The notes beneath the pieces were generated by a model, which worked only from the letters and a program-made list of their open reading frames with translations, did no database searches and was not told where the DNA came from. Positions 28,880 to 41,434 of a stretch of 64,000 nucleotides of DNA are shown piece after piece. The DNA comes from Vanilla planifolia. Taxonomy: Eukaryota > Streptophyta > Magnoliopsida > Asparagales > Orchidaceae. A program made the position numbers and the translations under genes. The first letter of the stretch is position 1, and the number at the start of each line of letters is the position of its first letter. The stretch lies in NCBI GenBank assembly GCA_023846275.1, contig JAIUJO010000183.1, positions 668,745-732,744 of the forward strand, in the 5' to 3' direction.

Positions 28880-29640
28880 ATCAACTAGCCATTTGAGTAA
28901 CAGACGGAAGATAGCTACCGTCCGATACGCTCCCAAAAACAGACAACACGGATTGAATCTTGAAATTACCGTTTGACATTAATCTCGTCCATTTGATCTT
29001 GACATGCTTGATCTGAGCATTTGGATTGCACTACCTTGCATGTACTAGGATAATCTATCCAGACATATTTTAAATTAAACAGTTAGCTTACTGTTTACGC
29101 ATCCTGGGTGTACTTACACAACCTGGGTTCGATTCTTCTACATGTCATTTTTCGCTGAATCATCTCAGTCGTTCGATCGCACTTGCCATTCTGACTTCTT
29201 TGATAATTAGGTTGGATTTTAGTCCCGCATTGCCGAAACTTTGTTTCCATTACTCTTTATAAGGAATTCACTTCAGATGCCACTCGAGCTGCTTTGGGGT
29301 TGGCTCCCCCTTCCATAACCAGGATTTCATTAGTTGGTCGGGATGACTTGATCTTGCACTGTTTCGCTTAGCATTGCCAGTGAGTGGAATTCGCCAGGTT
29401 CTATTCACCATTGACTGCGTCTTGAATTTCCCGTGCTCCGTTCGTCTTTGTTGGCTGCCTGAATTCCTTTGAACTACGGGCTCCCCTTTCAGCTTAGTCC
29501 AGTCCACCAATTTTTTATATCTATATATATTTTTTATTTTCTTAAATCCTAGACGGGCATTGGTGGGGTCGAGTCGGCCTGTCGAATGCCATAGTGAAAA
29601 TTTTTGAGAGTAACTTTGTTTTAGGGTGTTTTGGGAGAAT
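28880..29640. other. CpG-rich core of the solo LTR, possibly a nested insertion
   Basis: I count about 28 CpG in this segment, whereas most kilobases of the window have only a few, and its G+C is plainly higher. The left part (about 28880-29060) can be followed loosely in the other two LTRs. From about 29060 on I find no counterpart in them, so a younger insertion is possible. The plus strand contains TTAGTCCCGCATTGCCGAAA and later CTTTATAAGG. A 127-codon minus-strand frame (29268-29651) covers much of it but matches no family I know. Confidence 0.5.
29084..29136 (+). other. tRNA-like A and B box pair, possible SINE head
   Basis: TAGCTTACTGTT at 29084 resembles the tRNA internal promoter A box. 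GGTTCGATTC at 29126 matches the B box (GGTTCGANTCC) except at its last base. The spacing of 42 nt suits a pol III promoter. No complete tRNA cloverleaf could be folded, so this is not a tRNA gene. A tRNA-derived SINE head inside the CpG-rich segment is possible, but no tail or target-site duplication was identified. Confidence 0.3.
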
Positions 29641-31025
29641 TTTTGTTGCAAATTATTTAATATAAGTGTACCTAAATAATTTTATATTATCACTATATTA
29701 TAAGTTTTCTAAGTGACTATGAAAAGAAATTCATGAAAAATAATTCTTAAATAATTTAAAAAATATCAAAATTCAACAATTATTAGATTTATCAGATTTT
29801 TAAATATTAATTCTACTAGTGTTCTATATCCTCTCAAAATTTGGACATTTCAAATTTAAGAAAAATAAAAAGAAAATCAAGTATGAAAACTTTAGTACAT
29901 GTCTTCAATTTTTTTTGAAGCTTGCTATGAATCCAAAAGCCCTGAAGACCACTATTTTAGACATTCAAAGTTAATGGCTTCACTTAATTAAATATTAACA
30001 ATTTTATTTAAAGCAAAACCATATGAAATATAAATATTTATGCTTGACTCATCAAACACAAGGGTGTAATAGTTTATGTGAGGTGATCCTAAAGATTTGT
30101 GAAAACCATACTTAGCTATTTTGGTTTTCCAAACCTCATAGATTTTTTTCATATAACTTACTTTTTAGCTTTCCCTATATTTGAATGGGCACTAAGGTAT
30201 TTTTTCTTATCTAACCTTGCACTTGATATATCATTAACACCATAAAAATTGATTTAAGCCTCAAGCACCAGTTAAGGGCATAACCATTCTTTTCAAACTG
30301 TTATTTACATAAGTTTTATTAGTGACTCTACATACCTATTAAGATAACATGAGACATTACATCATTCTTAATTGTCACTTCTTTTCTACTCATATCACTA
30401 CAATACCATCTAGGGTGACCAACACATGCTTTTTTAGATTAGTAGGCTCACTGGAGCTTACTCATTTTTCCAAGGTTTGTCTTGGCTAAACATTTGGAGA
30501 ACTACTTTTCTCGTAGGCTAATGCATAGCATCTCTGTTAAGGTTATAATAGAGACATCCCTCAACCTAATTATCATTTGAAGTTAAAAGCAAGAGCCCAT
30601 CAAAAATAAGGCCTAGCGCTAATGTTCCTCAAATCTTTCTTTGATGTGTTTCATGCATCACAAAGACAATATTCCACCTTGCCAACCCTTACCTAATCTT
30701 AACTCTTAACAATTGCCTATGGCTTAAGTCAACATTTTCTTACTTGTTGACTCGAGTACTTCAAAAATTCTGATATTTCTTGTAAGGCATAAATTTCAGT
30801 GTCCCAACTTTGTAAACCTAGAAAAAAAAGATCTGCTAGCTATCATAAAGCTATTTAAGATCACAAGAGATCTCAATAAGTCCTCTTATGCCATTAGTTT
30901 AGAAAGGAAATGAATCTATAATTCTTGCATGATGCAATAAACAATTTTGGCAACAAGAAGTCATGAATTAGTGTCTATCAAAAGATGAAGAATGTTGTGA
31001 GATTTTATGTTCAAAGAGCATATGG

Positions 31026-31037
31026 TGGTATAAGAGC
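31026..31037 (+). other. Primer-binding-site-like motif
   Basis: TGGTATAAGAGC differs at one position from TGGTATCAGAGC, the plant initiator-Met-tRNA primer-binding site used by most plant LTR retrotransposons. It is followed by TTTGAT and preceded at a few bases by CA, the usual last bases of an LTR. No matching LTR pair was found, so it may be an isolated relic or chance. Confidence 0.3.
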
Positions 31038-33144
31038 TTTGATAATTTTAAAAGAATTAGTATTTTTGCTTTACATAATTCATCTCATGACGATATAAGA
31101 CCATCATGTTAGAAAGTGGTTCATAAAATCATGGAGTCATCTCAATCATTTAAACTAGTTCTTTGTTTACGAAAATCATAATAGTAATTCTCTTTATTAT
31201 GACCAAAACCTATTATTATGTGTGATATTTTGAAATTAATAATTTTTTCCTGACATGTTATAGTTTTAGCCCACATACTTTTGTGAATGATCCTTCCACT
31301 TGTGCTATGCAATTGTCAATCCCAATAGGAAAAGGATCCTTCTCTTCAAGCTTGTGGATTTCTCCTCATTTACCTTACTTTTGTCGTGGATCTCTTCTTT
31401 TTTTACCACAATAGGGATTCCACCTTGATCTCTCTTATTGAAAAGGTTTCTTTTAGCCTTCTTATGGAATGTTTTTCAAATCTAATAAAAAACCATCTCT
31501 TGTATCATTAATATTAAATGTTATCATAACTTAATAATTTTGAGGGGCAACAAAGAGTGACAACTATGGTTATGACTCACAAAACTCCTATTATTACTCA
31601 TGAATTGAATTTATATTTTTAGTCCTCCTTTAATAAAATTTTCCCAAACTTTCTAAATTTTTTTAATATAAAAGTAATCTGGGACTTTATCAAATAATAA
31701 CTAGTAGTTTAATAAATTTCGTTTTTAAAGTACATTATTAAATGAAGAAGTGGAATAAAAATAGACCCTAAATCATCTAAATGTTCTACTTGGCCTTGCT
31801 AAACTGAGTTGTTTAACTGTCTTCCTAGTATTACTTTCACCAAAATCAAGAAATTAGCTCTTACCATCTATGGTAGACTTCAATATCTTTCTATTGGTTA
31901 GTTTCTTATTTTTCCTCAATATTACATAGAAATTTAACTATGGGAAAGTTCTTGCACTTAATCTTTCTTATATTAACCTCAAAACACATGCTAAGATCTC
32001 CTAATAAGATGCATCTATTTGTAGCTATTGTTCATCAATGTTCTCAAGAAGAATATGCAACTAGTTTGCATTAATGTCTATGATTGGCCATATTTTTAAC
32101 AACATTAAACAACACTAAACTATTCAGTGGTTCCCAAATGCCAATCCAAATGATTCTAGAACTAAGAAGTTATTGTTGCATCTTTACTAGAAATAATTAG
32201 TTTTGGTTGTCTTTCGTTTTAGATAATCTAATAGAAAAAATACTAAATGATGTTGTCATTTAAATCAGTACTTTTCATAGTAAAAAAGTGAGCTGATTTA
32301 GCCAATAATCCATTATCATCGATACAAGTTGTCAGTGTAAGATGACATCTAAAGTGTTCCCATCTAACTTCCAACCTAATTTTGCATTATTTTAGAGTAA
32401 ATTGTAAGAATTATGATGTTCTACTATCATTATCTTGCATATCAAGTAGTTCCAAACACATTGAGTAACATATGTCTTTAGATTACTCCATTAAGTTAAA
32501 GTTTTAAGGTTCCTAATCATGTCAATCTCTTATGGATGAATATATCATTTGTTATCATGAGCTTCTCTAAAAAGTCACTTTTTAAACTTCCACAGTTGTG
32601 GAACAAGCCGCTTACCATGAAAGGTTAACATATGATCCTTTATGGCAAAATACTTAGACTGACTATGTTGTAGTCAAAACATCTCATCCTAAAGCTTAAG
32701 GTCTCCTAAGTCCACTAATTAAAACAACCAAAGTCTACAAAAAAAATAACGAATAGCACTAATATTCATCACGTCCTCTCTCTATGATTTCTCCATAAGT
32801 TAAGACTCGATAATTGTGCTGATAATCAATGCATTTGCCCCATAATTTCTCTTTCACTTACCATACGTAGTGTTAAAATCATTGACATTAATGTGCCCAA
32901 ATAGTCATCTCTACCTCAAGTTTTGCTCACTTTGAGAAAAGAAATATTCAAAGTTTTTTTATTTATTAAAAGCTAATCCGACACCTTATACAAGTTTTAT
33001 GGCCATAACATAAGAGAAAACACCAGTCTTACAAACTCGAAGTAAAGTAATTTTAGTTATAATTTTGCTCAAGCAAGTGTCTAGATGCATATGCTTTCAT
33101 TCAATAACATTTAATAAGAAGTACTCCTATGGAAGTGAGTGATT

Positions 33145-33157
33145 TAGTATCAGAGCC
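33145..33157 (+). other. Primer-binding-site-like motif
   Basis: TAGTATCAGAGCC differs at one position from TGGTATCAGAGCC. It would place the end of a plus-strand 5' LTR just to its left. No LTR duplicate or gag relic could be identified on either side. Confidence 0.35.
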
Positions 33158-36100
33158 TTTGTTGTGCTACTCAGAAATAAGATTCAAGAATTCCATTTAT
33201 TCTCAAAATCATTACTCACAGTGATTTGTCAAAGAGAAAACCTGGCCTTACATTATCAACTAGTAATAGGTGTTATAGTACTCGATAAATTTCATAAAAA
33301 TTAATATGGTAATTATAAACAAAACATAACAACTATGGATATATAAAATTAAAGTCAATGTGTCCCACTTAGTGATAGTTCAAATCTTGATGGGATCCTT
33401 CGAAGTCTTTAGCATTGATAATTTGACTATGGAAAACTTATTGATTTAAGGCAATGGAGCACTAAGAAATTTTTTGTTAAATTTTTCTCCTACAATGCAA
33501 CAAGATTCAACAATAAATACAAATAGAACTATCTGAGGATGATTGCCAGAAGTCAATCGTAAGACACATAAATACAATAAGTGAATTCGACTAGGCAAAG
33601 GGCAACATGGGGTACTAAAAATGCTTGTTCCTTATTTTGAATGTAATCTTTGGTATATCTTTCTCTAAAGTTGGGATCCCATCATATATCATCATTGATG
33701 ATCTATTTTAAAGTAGAATTTAGAACAAATAATTGATCCATCAAATCAATAATTCTTGGTAAGAGTTATTGGTTCGTGCTTGTTACTTTATTAAGTACCT
33801 AGTGCTCCATATACATTTTCTAAAAAGGGTCCTTTAAAATGAAAATGGCAAAGGTACTTAATCAAGAAAAAATATACCTTACCATGCCTTCATTCACAAA
33901 TCTAATAGTTGAATATTTAGCTCTTAAAATTTTAAAAAACTTACATGATAAACAACTTTGGAGGCGAAGGAATCTTTTTTCTAGGACAACGAAAAGCAAA
34001 AGTTTGGGCTCCAATAATAGAAATACCAATTCAGCTGGGGAAAAATATAGATAGCCCTATACAAATGAGGTGTCCAAAAAGGCTATAGTTTCAAATCACA
34101 TATCATGAAAGTTGCTAACCTTGTTGAAAATCACTATGAAAAACTCTGAGTAGATAGCTAAAAGCATAGGAGCTTATTAGTTGACTTTAAACTACATCAA
34201 ATCAAGGAATCTTAATAGATAGATTCTGACCTTGTTTTTAGAATAACAAATCACCAACCTCTACAAGGTGGAGCATATATTCCATATAACAAGCATAGCC
34301 TAAAAGCCCTCACCCTGATTAATAATACCACTTTAAAATCTATAACAAACAATAATGTAAACATCAAAAAAGTAGTTTCACCATTTTAAGAGGTAAAAGG
34401 GAACATTTATTTTCTACAATCTTATTTTAAGAAACCTAAAAATCAAAGAATGACAACAAGTAGTACCAAATGGATTGTAAAAAACCACTAGAATAAAATT
34501 CTACTAGTGATAACATCTAAATGATTTATAGCTTATTTTTTAGTATGTAAATAGATGTCCAATTACCCTTCATAAACATCTTATACCCATCAAGACAAGT
34601 GGATATCTTGTGATTCGAATTCAACCCATTAAAATAAATCTTCACATTAAAGAACCATAATGCTCACTATCACATCCACTACACCCCTAAACATAATCCC
34701 TAGTCCTTTATATGTACTATCTCTATAGCTATGAAGGAATAGTTGAATATTAATCATGATGATCAAAATTGGTTTACCATCTTTAGTGAATCCTCACATT
34801 CAATGACAATTTAGGATTCTTCCTTTTTTCTCAACCAAAACCATCTACATGGCATTCCTCTTACTCAAATAACTGTGTAAGCTCTACCAAGTCTAAATAT
34901 TAAGTATATTTAGAAGCAATTATTTCTTTCCTGAGAACATTCATGAAATGTTGACATTGAGTATCATTATAAGGTGCATGCATAGAAGATTAACATTTTG
35001 ATTTGAAAAATTAGATGAATTGTTAGTAAGAATTGTCAACTTTCGATTAAGATGACTAAACCAACACATAATCTAGGCCTTGGGTATCTTAGTAACATAG
35101 CACTCCCTGAATAGAATCACAAACTTGATCCTTGCCACATCACTATTTTGGTATCCCCAAACATACTTTGAGGCTTGCCTTTTCACCATGTTGCGGACTC
35201 TCAATTTAGGATCAACACTATAAGGGCAACTTTCCCCTTAGCTAGGGACCACATGGAATCAAGTAGATCCCAAACATCAACTAAATCATCTTCTTACTAC
35301 TACAACTTGCTTTATTTTTCCATCAAAGTCCTATGGATTTAAATTCATGAAAGCTTTTAAAAGTGGGTTGACTTCAGCCTCAAGCTGCATTTCAGGTGTT
35401 ATAGACTAAAGGTGTAATACTATCTTGGGCTCTCTTCGAACATGACCAACACACATTGAAGCCATTATTGTCTTCCCATATTAACCATTTCCATCATAGA
35501 TAATCTACATCATTATTTAAAAATGCAATAATTATAAAACACATAAACCTTACTATCAACTTATGCAATGCAATGACTTAAATTCTCTACACCAAATAAC
35601 CCATAAATTTCTTAGGTTGTTCTCTATCTATAAGTTGGAAGAAATTTGTATATTTACAATTCCTAATAGATAAGAGTAACAAGAAAGTGCTAAGTTGAAA
35701 GAACAAGTCCTTTACTATTGCAATTGGACTTACTCTTTTGAAGTTTGATCTTGCCACAATGATTATTTACTCTCTATTCATATTTAATCGCCTACCTAAC
35801 ATTACCAAATAGAGTTGAAAAAATAGTTAATGGTTTCCTTTGTAGTCACAACAAGAATTTACAAAAGCTCCATCACATTAATATGGAAAAGGGTATACAT
35901 CAAACAAAAGAAAATCAATTGGTGCCAATACAAGCTTGAAATTGTAATGTCTATATTCTTAGCAATACATAGCTAGAACTTAATTTCAAATAAACCATTA
36001 TGGTTAAGCTACATGAAAGCAATGAATATGACATTAGGAATCCAATTTGACATTCTTGATAGTAGGAAAGACATGGAAAGAAGGGAAATGTTGATCTAAA

Positions 36101-36392
36101 ATCATACTTATTTCTCTAATCACAATGAAAGCAACATATGGACAGTCACAATTCATGGAAACTTCACCATTAAATTAGGTAAGAAAGAAAACAGAAGCAA
36201 AGTCTTGATTAAGAAAAGAAGGTTGAATATCTAGAATACTAAATGTCCATTGAATATCTTGATTTAGTTTTGAACAAAATTAAGAAGATTACTACCATTT
36301 TTAGAGTATTTAAGGAAACTCAACTTTATGGGTCATAAAAAGGCAAGTAAAGCATAATTTTTTTTTCTTGGTAGTTTGTGAGGTAAAATAAT

Positions 36393-38436
36393 TGTGTGTG
36401 AATCCCAGAAGTGGTGGGGGATTATGAGTAGTATAATATTGTTATTATTTTTATTGCACTTGTTTCTAAAATATTCTTTATAGAAACAATCTTATTTTCG
36501 TTGATAACCTTGAAAATATATATGTCTATATATATATTAATATTATTTTTTAAATTTATTTCTTAAGAAAGATGAAAAAAAATAAAAGTGGTACATCAAA
36601 TTTTTTGGTGGCTGAGATCAATCTACAAGCAACACCTACCCCTAATCGAGGTCAACAAAACACAATTATAAAGAAAATTTCTACTTGGAATTTTCCCAAA
36701 CTATTCACCTCTAACTTACTTTAGGGTTTCTTTAAGACACATTGCAAATCTACTAGCTTTTGTGGTGTCAACAATATTCTTGAATTTTGTGAGCTCAGCC
36801 CCAACACAAACTTTTTGTGACCTAATAAAAATCACTTTCGCAAATTCTGGGTTGCCCAACTCGTTAGAAAAAGAAAAAAATTAAGGAAATAAATTTTGAT
36901 AAAGGAATACAATGTTTCTTATGCTTGTTCATGAATAAATAAATCTATCGAGGGATCTAAATCTTTAGTAGAAGTAATAAAATGAAAGCTTCAAAGTGTT
37001 GGGCTTGCCTTGAAAAAAATTGCATTATGTGAACTACTATGTCATAGTGTATTGCGAAGGTATTTTGCACCCATAGAATATCATGCAACCCATCATTAAC
37101 TTCTTAAAATATTGTTCATAATAATTAGCTATTTCATTAATAATGATTGGGTTTTAATAGGAAGATTATGATCATAGTTGTTAAATGTAAAGGAATAGTC
37201 TTTCATAAGTTACTACCAGATATATTAAAATGTTCTTCCAAATTGCTTAAAAATTTCTTCCAAAAGAACTATGCAATGGCCTAAACAATGGCTATGGAAA
37301 TAGTAAAGCAGGATCAACTAGATTATTAGATCTGATTATACAACATATGGACTATTATATGAACGTTTACGAAATTTAATAAGATATGGATGATTTGATC
37401 AGTGTTAATTAAACGTGGTCCATCTGATCACACTAGATGAGGTTTGTGTCATTCGAACCAACAATGGTTACAAAAGAAATTGTTCTCAGGTTTTGGATTA
37501 AAAAATCAAAAGATTTGGGCTATCAAATTTAATGACTTATTATTTGAAAAAGCAAAGTCATTCAAGGTTGACCAACTAAGTTATATATGATCATATCATC
37601 CAATGTTGAGCCATGATTGATTGCCTTAGTAAACAAAATATCCTCCATCTGATAAACCATCAGGCTGTGAGAAATGACCTACAAACACAACAAGTATAGG
37701 TCAGTGCCAAAATAGGATAAAATGCTAATGCCACATTGTACGATTCCATGGATTTTTTCCACTTATAAAATCTATTGTCGACTTAAAAAATGATTAGGAA
37801 CTTGCACTACCTGATTCAAATCGGATTGTTTAGTTGGTCCATACCTTCCCATGAAAAAATTGATATGATCCTTGTTTGATGCAAAGCTACCTTTCTCGTA
37901 CTTAAACTTGGTTCAAGACTACACATTGATTAAGATTTATTTCAAGTGTACTTGGTTTTATCTAGTATCATTACTTGAGGCTTCCTTGGTCGTCAAGGGT
38001 TTCATTGGCCCAAGTGCTTTATAGTTGTAGCATGTTTTAAAATATTTTTTTAATTACAAAAATTTAACAATTTTATTTTTTTTTTCCTTTAACCCAAATT
38101 TAACAATAAATTTTGAAAGAAATTTGGTAAATTTGGGAAAGTTAATTTTAGCCAAAAGGGATTGAGTGATTGAAAAATAAAGACCTAGATGTTTCATAAA
38201 TAAAGAAAATGATCGAAAACTTTAGATGCCTAAGTAGGATTTAAATGGAAACATGTGCCCTATTATTAATAATAAACAAGCCAATATTTCATTCCATAAT
38301 AAAAAGAAAACCTTTTTAACGTTTTGTTGAATCTGTTCAATTATTTCAACTAAGCTAATTTACCATAAGTAAACCATTTGAATAAAGTGCTAAAACTTTA
38401 TAACTTGGTACATCAAACGTACTGGAGGCATTATAA
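36393..38436 (-). repeat. 3' LTR of the copia element
   Basis: This copy aligns with 41435-43532 at a nearly constant offset of about 5.03-5.07 kb. Shared landmarks include CATCTGATCACA(C/T)TAGATGA (37421 and 42487), AGTGATTGAAAAAT (38165 and 43195) and ATGTTTC shortly after. Read on the minus strand it begins directly after the polypurine tract with a decayed TGTTA and ends near CACACA at 36393. Its TATA region (about 37.1 kb) is decayed. Confidence 0.85.
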
Positions 38437-38450
38437 TCTCCTCTTTTTGA
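38437..38450 (-). other. Polypurine tract of the copia element
   Basis: The minus strand reads TCATCAAAAAGAGGAGA immediately before the 3' LTR. This matches the usual plant copia arrangement of a GATGA(T)-(A)n-GGGGGAGA purine tract followed by the LTR start, where plus-strand DNA synthesis is primed. It fixes the LTR boundary and the element's orientation. Confidence 0.75.
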
Positions 38451-38644
38451 TGATAACATCTAAAAATTTTTTTAAGACATTATAACATGTAAAAACATGT
38501 ACTTAAGAAATGTTATTAAAATAAGAGGTATTAAAATGAAAAACGTTTGCTCCTGCACAATTCATACTCCATTTTACTACATGATCCCTTTTACTACATG
38601 ACTTTTGTAAGTCTTACGATGACCATTCTCCGCTTTTGTCTACA

Positions 38645-38758
38645 CAATTCAAGAGGTTTCAGAAATATATTCACTAGTTCTTACTTCGAAGTTACACATT
38701 CTATTTCTAGTCATCGTTCAATGACATGATCTCTAAAGTAAAATCTAACAGCAATGTT
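38645..38758 (-). pseudogene. Copia RNase H C-terminal relic
   Basis: A single minus-strand frame reads VRFYFRDHVIER, a stop, LEIECVTSK, a stop, then ELVNIFLKPL. This follows the end of copia RNase H, where an H-F-x-R-D/E-x-V segment precedes the very conserved A-D-I-F-T-K-x-L motif, here as VNIFLKPL. The frame is kept across about 38 codons with two stops. It lies about 210 bp from the 3' LTR, as in other copia elements. Further upstream, AKS-T-H-like codons appear in a shifted frame. Confidence 0.8.
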
Positions 38759-38900
38759 ATTTTTGATATAATAATGAAGTTAATTATGTACTCTTAGCAT
38801 AAAAAACATAGTCATGTCTGCAATGGTTACTACATTTTCGTATATTTATTCTTGAATAATAATTTTTCTTTAACCAACTACTAGTCATTATGTTTCAGAA

Positions 38901-39059
38901 CTAATTATTATACTTTTCTCATATCTATATAACTATCAATTCATGGCATGAACCTATACCCTTAGGGGCTTCTTTAAAAAATTTGGATTAATGAAGGATA
39001 CAAATGTATTATTCGAGCTACTTGATTAATATATCATTAAATACATTCATATGTATTTT
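38901..39059 (-). pseudogene. Copia reverse transcriptase relic
   Basis: One minus-strand frame of about 50 codons, broken by five internal stops, reads HMNVFNDILIK, later YICI, then FFKEAPKGIGSCHELIV. The first part resembles the M-D-V-K-x-A-F-L-N-G block and the last the L-K-Q-A-P-R-x-W block of copia RT, in the right order. Everything between this block and RNase H, including the Y-V-D-D catalytic motif, appears lost. Confidence 0.6.
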
Positions 39060-39179
39060 ATTATTTACAAACTCAAGTTAGTTGTTTACTACCGTTTTCT
39101 CCAGATTCTTTTTTGTCTAATTTACTTTTTTCTTTCGTCATTTATAAGTTCATTTTGGCTTCTATCTAATTTTTAGAAC

Positions 39180-39310
39180 TTTTATTAATTATTCTTTTAA
39201 TTTAGTCAACAAAAACTACATGCGTTATTTTATTTCTTTTTTTTCTTATGTGGGACATAAAAATTGAAGACATATGCTCCATTTCATGCAATAATGATGT
39301 AGATATGTTT
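39180..39310 (-). pseudogene. Possible copia integrase relic
   Basis: A minus-strand frame reads YCMKWSICLQFLCPT followed by a stop and a lysine-rich stretch. This could derive from the integrase core segment ending in H-x-F-S-x-P-x-T-P-Q-Q-N-G. It lies upstream of the RT relic, as expected for copia. The match is short and without the position I would not have called it. Confidence 0.35.
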
Positions 39311-40642
39311 CATAATATTCATTTCCATTAAACTAAATTTATTTTCCTTTAAAACTCTAATCAATTCAACAAAGCCTATGGTAATCTTATTTTTAGTTCT
39401 TATGAAAGAAATCTAAAGCCAATTTTAAAAAAAATCAATTGAAATCACAAATTCATGTTTCTTTCCACCTAGGCTTAATAGTTTCTTGCCAAAACTTATT
39501 TAAATAAGTTATCTTATTAGGTCTATTAGTGGTTAAATCATTCTATTTTATCAGCTTGCTTAACAAAAATTTTACTTTTGTTATGAATTCCTAAGCCAAC
39601 AATGAGTAAACTATAAGCTCCTAAAATCAAATAATTTCATTCTTAATAATAAATTATATAATAAAAAAATTTAATTTCATCAAAAGATGTCATCGTGGAA
39701 CTTTAGTCTTAACTTGCCAAAAATTTTTGAATACTATTATCACAATAGTGCACAGTTTTTAACAAGTTGTAAAACATTTTGATCAATACTAAGTAAGTCA
39801 AAAAATGTTTAACAATCTGACCTAATCTCAATGTGCTAAGGATTACAATTAGTTTGCAAGTCACACAAATTCACAAAGTAAGAGTTTCCTTAATAGGTCC
39901 TAAAATTTTGTGACACACAAAACTAGCTAAGCTTTAAAGTTAAGAACCACACCAACTTGGTTTCGATAATGATAGGGAATGGATGTTGTGATTTTACAAA
40001 AGAAAATCCTAATGTTTGTTTCCTTAAGAATCAGCTTATTTCTATTATGGTTTAGATTTATTAATTTTTTAATTGGGAAATTAAATTAATGACATTCAAA
40101 TTTATAATAGTAATTGCATAAAACACATGATTTCAATGATATTAGATGTATGAAATGAAGGAAAAATGATTCATTGAAAAAAATGGATATATTTGATTTT
40201 TTCAATCAATAATTACCATGTGGATATACCTTTTTTCTTGTCATATGGTTGTAAGATGAAGCATGCTTAAGTACAAGTGTAGCACTCAACTAAACATCAC
40301 CCTTTTTCACATATTTGAATGAAGTAGCATATAGAGGTATGTGTGAATGATTACTAGTAGACAATTGAGAAAATATGCTAAAATATCCTGTCTTCAAATA
40401 TTGTAATTCTTTTCCAAGTCAACCAAATTTTACAAGCTCTCCTTCTAACAAAGATTTTTCCTTTATTGAATTATCGCTTTATAATTTTAAAGTATCATTA
40501 CATGTAACATGCTTAGAAATTCTTTTTCAAACTTTTTATTTGATGCTTTCAAACATTAAAGATTAAACATATCGCGATGAACTTGATTAGTTAAAGAAAT
40601 TTTCTCCCTTTAATTGCATCATGTTTTTCAAGCAATTCAAAT

Positions 40643-40895
40643 GTCAACATTCATGTTTGGAATAAAAAATCATAAGATAATCATAAATGTTAATTAATTT
40701 TTGATGCTCAATAACTAATTCACTAAAACAATTTGATGTTTCATCACTAGAAGATTGACAAGTAGAATATGATGTACTTGATACTAATTTGCCTCAATAA
40801 TTCATCTCTATGATGAATTTCTTCTTGTTCTTCTTGTCTTTCCACTTTTGGCTCACTTCCTTCTTGTCATCACCAATATCAATTGAACCATTCTC
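40643..40895 (-). pseudogene. Copia gag-like relic
   Basis: A minus-strand frame of about 84 codons with one internal stop keeps register throughout. It begins ENGSIDIGDDKKEVSQKWKD, continues with a lysine-rich stretch, and after the stop contains STCQSSSDE followed by a region likely to form a coiled coil (ELVIEHQKLINIYDYLM). A Lys-rich segment, an S-S-S-D-E acidic cluster and a coiled coil are typical around the gag zinc knuckle of plant copia elements. No CCHC knuckle was found nearby. Confidence 0.55.
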
Positions 40896-41434
40896 ACAAT
40901 ACAACTTATTTCATTTCTACATCTTAAAATAAGTTGTAGCCATACGTACTCTTAGTAGAATTTTTGAGATAATACATAAAATCAGTAATTCATTTATTTT
41001 CTATTTAATTAATCGAATATTATTGATTTAATATTTCTATCTTTCAGAATTAAAAAAATAACAAACGAAATTCTCAAAAACAATTACCAATCTTTAAAAT
41101 AATGGTATGAAAAGCATTTCTCGAGACAAAAGAGTTTCCACTCTTAAACATCATTAGACAATATAATGAAATTCTTTCATTTAAAGTTTCTAAATGTGAA
41201 TTATTAGTGAATTAATTATCAATAAAATAAAATAAAAAAGGATATTAAAAAATCAATTATTGTAATAATTATGCAAAATGTCAAGATTGTAGTTGATATT
41301 AATAAAAGTATAAACTTAGTAAATAGGTAAGAATAATAATCTAGTTAAGTTGCACTCACCAACTAATGATCACTACAATGGCTTTCCTCACATATTGTAG
41401 AGACCATGTTTGACATTAGTCAAAGTACAATGAG

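Larger units (their letters stand above)
28226..30071 (-). mobile_element. Probable solo LTR, same copia family as the 36-43 kb element
   Basis: Both ends match the two LTRs of the copia element to the right. The left end shares the AATCCCA, G-tract and TGAATTAT segment, followed by an A/T-rich stretch and a CACCTCAAACCTA motif (28463-28474) seen as CACCTCAAGCCTA in the 41.4-kb LTR. The right end, TGACTCATCAAACACAAGGG, matches TGACTCATCAGACGCAAGGA at 43508. Read on the minus strand it starts near TATTACACC (decayed TGTTA) and ends with the C-tract. No polypurine tract lies beyond its right end and no primer site beyond its left end, so a solo LTR fits best. No clear target-site duplication was found. 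Its middle is less decayed than the other two copies. Confidence 0.7.
30072..36392. other. Unassigned spacer DNA between solo LTR and copia element
   Basis: No intact or clearly decayed gene was recognised. Two plus-strand sequences resemble the initiator-Met-tRNA primer-binding site (listed separately), which suggests old retroelement debris. The segments 31.27-31.47 kb and 34.9-35.4 kb have somewhat longer minus-strand frames, but none carries a motif I can defend. The 71-codon plus-strand frame at 33839-34054 is domainless. Confidence 0.4.

Noticed and set aside
29070..29150. Functional tRNA gene
   Set aside because: Only internal-promoter-like boxes are present; acceptor and T stems do not pair.
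29268..29651. 127-codon minus-strand open frame, the longest in the window
   Set aside because: It lies inside LTR-type sequence, has no recognisable domain, and its length is explained by the higher G+C there. A non-coding origin is more likely.
28221..30080. Possible ACAAG target-site duplication flanking the solo LTR
   Set aside because: The same bases belong to the LTR consensus in the other two copies, so they are not flanking sequence.
34200..34350. Minus-strand G-I-Y-A-P-P segment resembling a LINE endonuclease N-I-Y-A-P-N motif
   Set aside because: Only about five residues match, flanking frames are full of stops, and no RT motif was found nearby.
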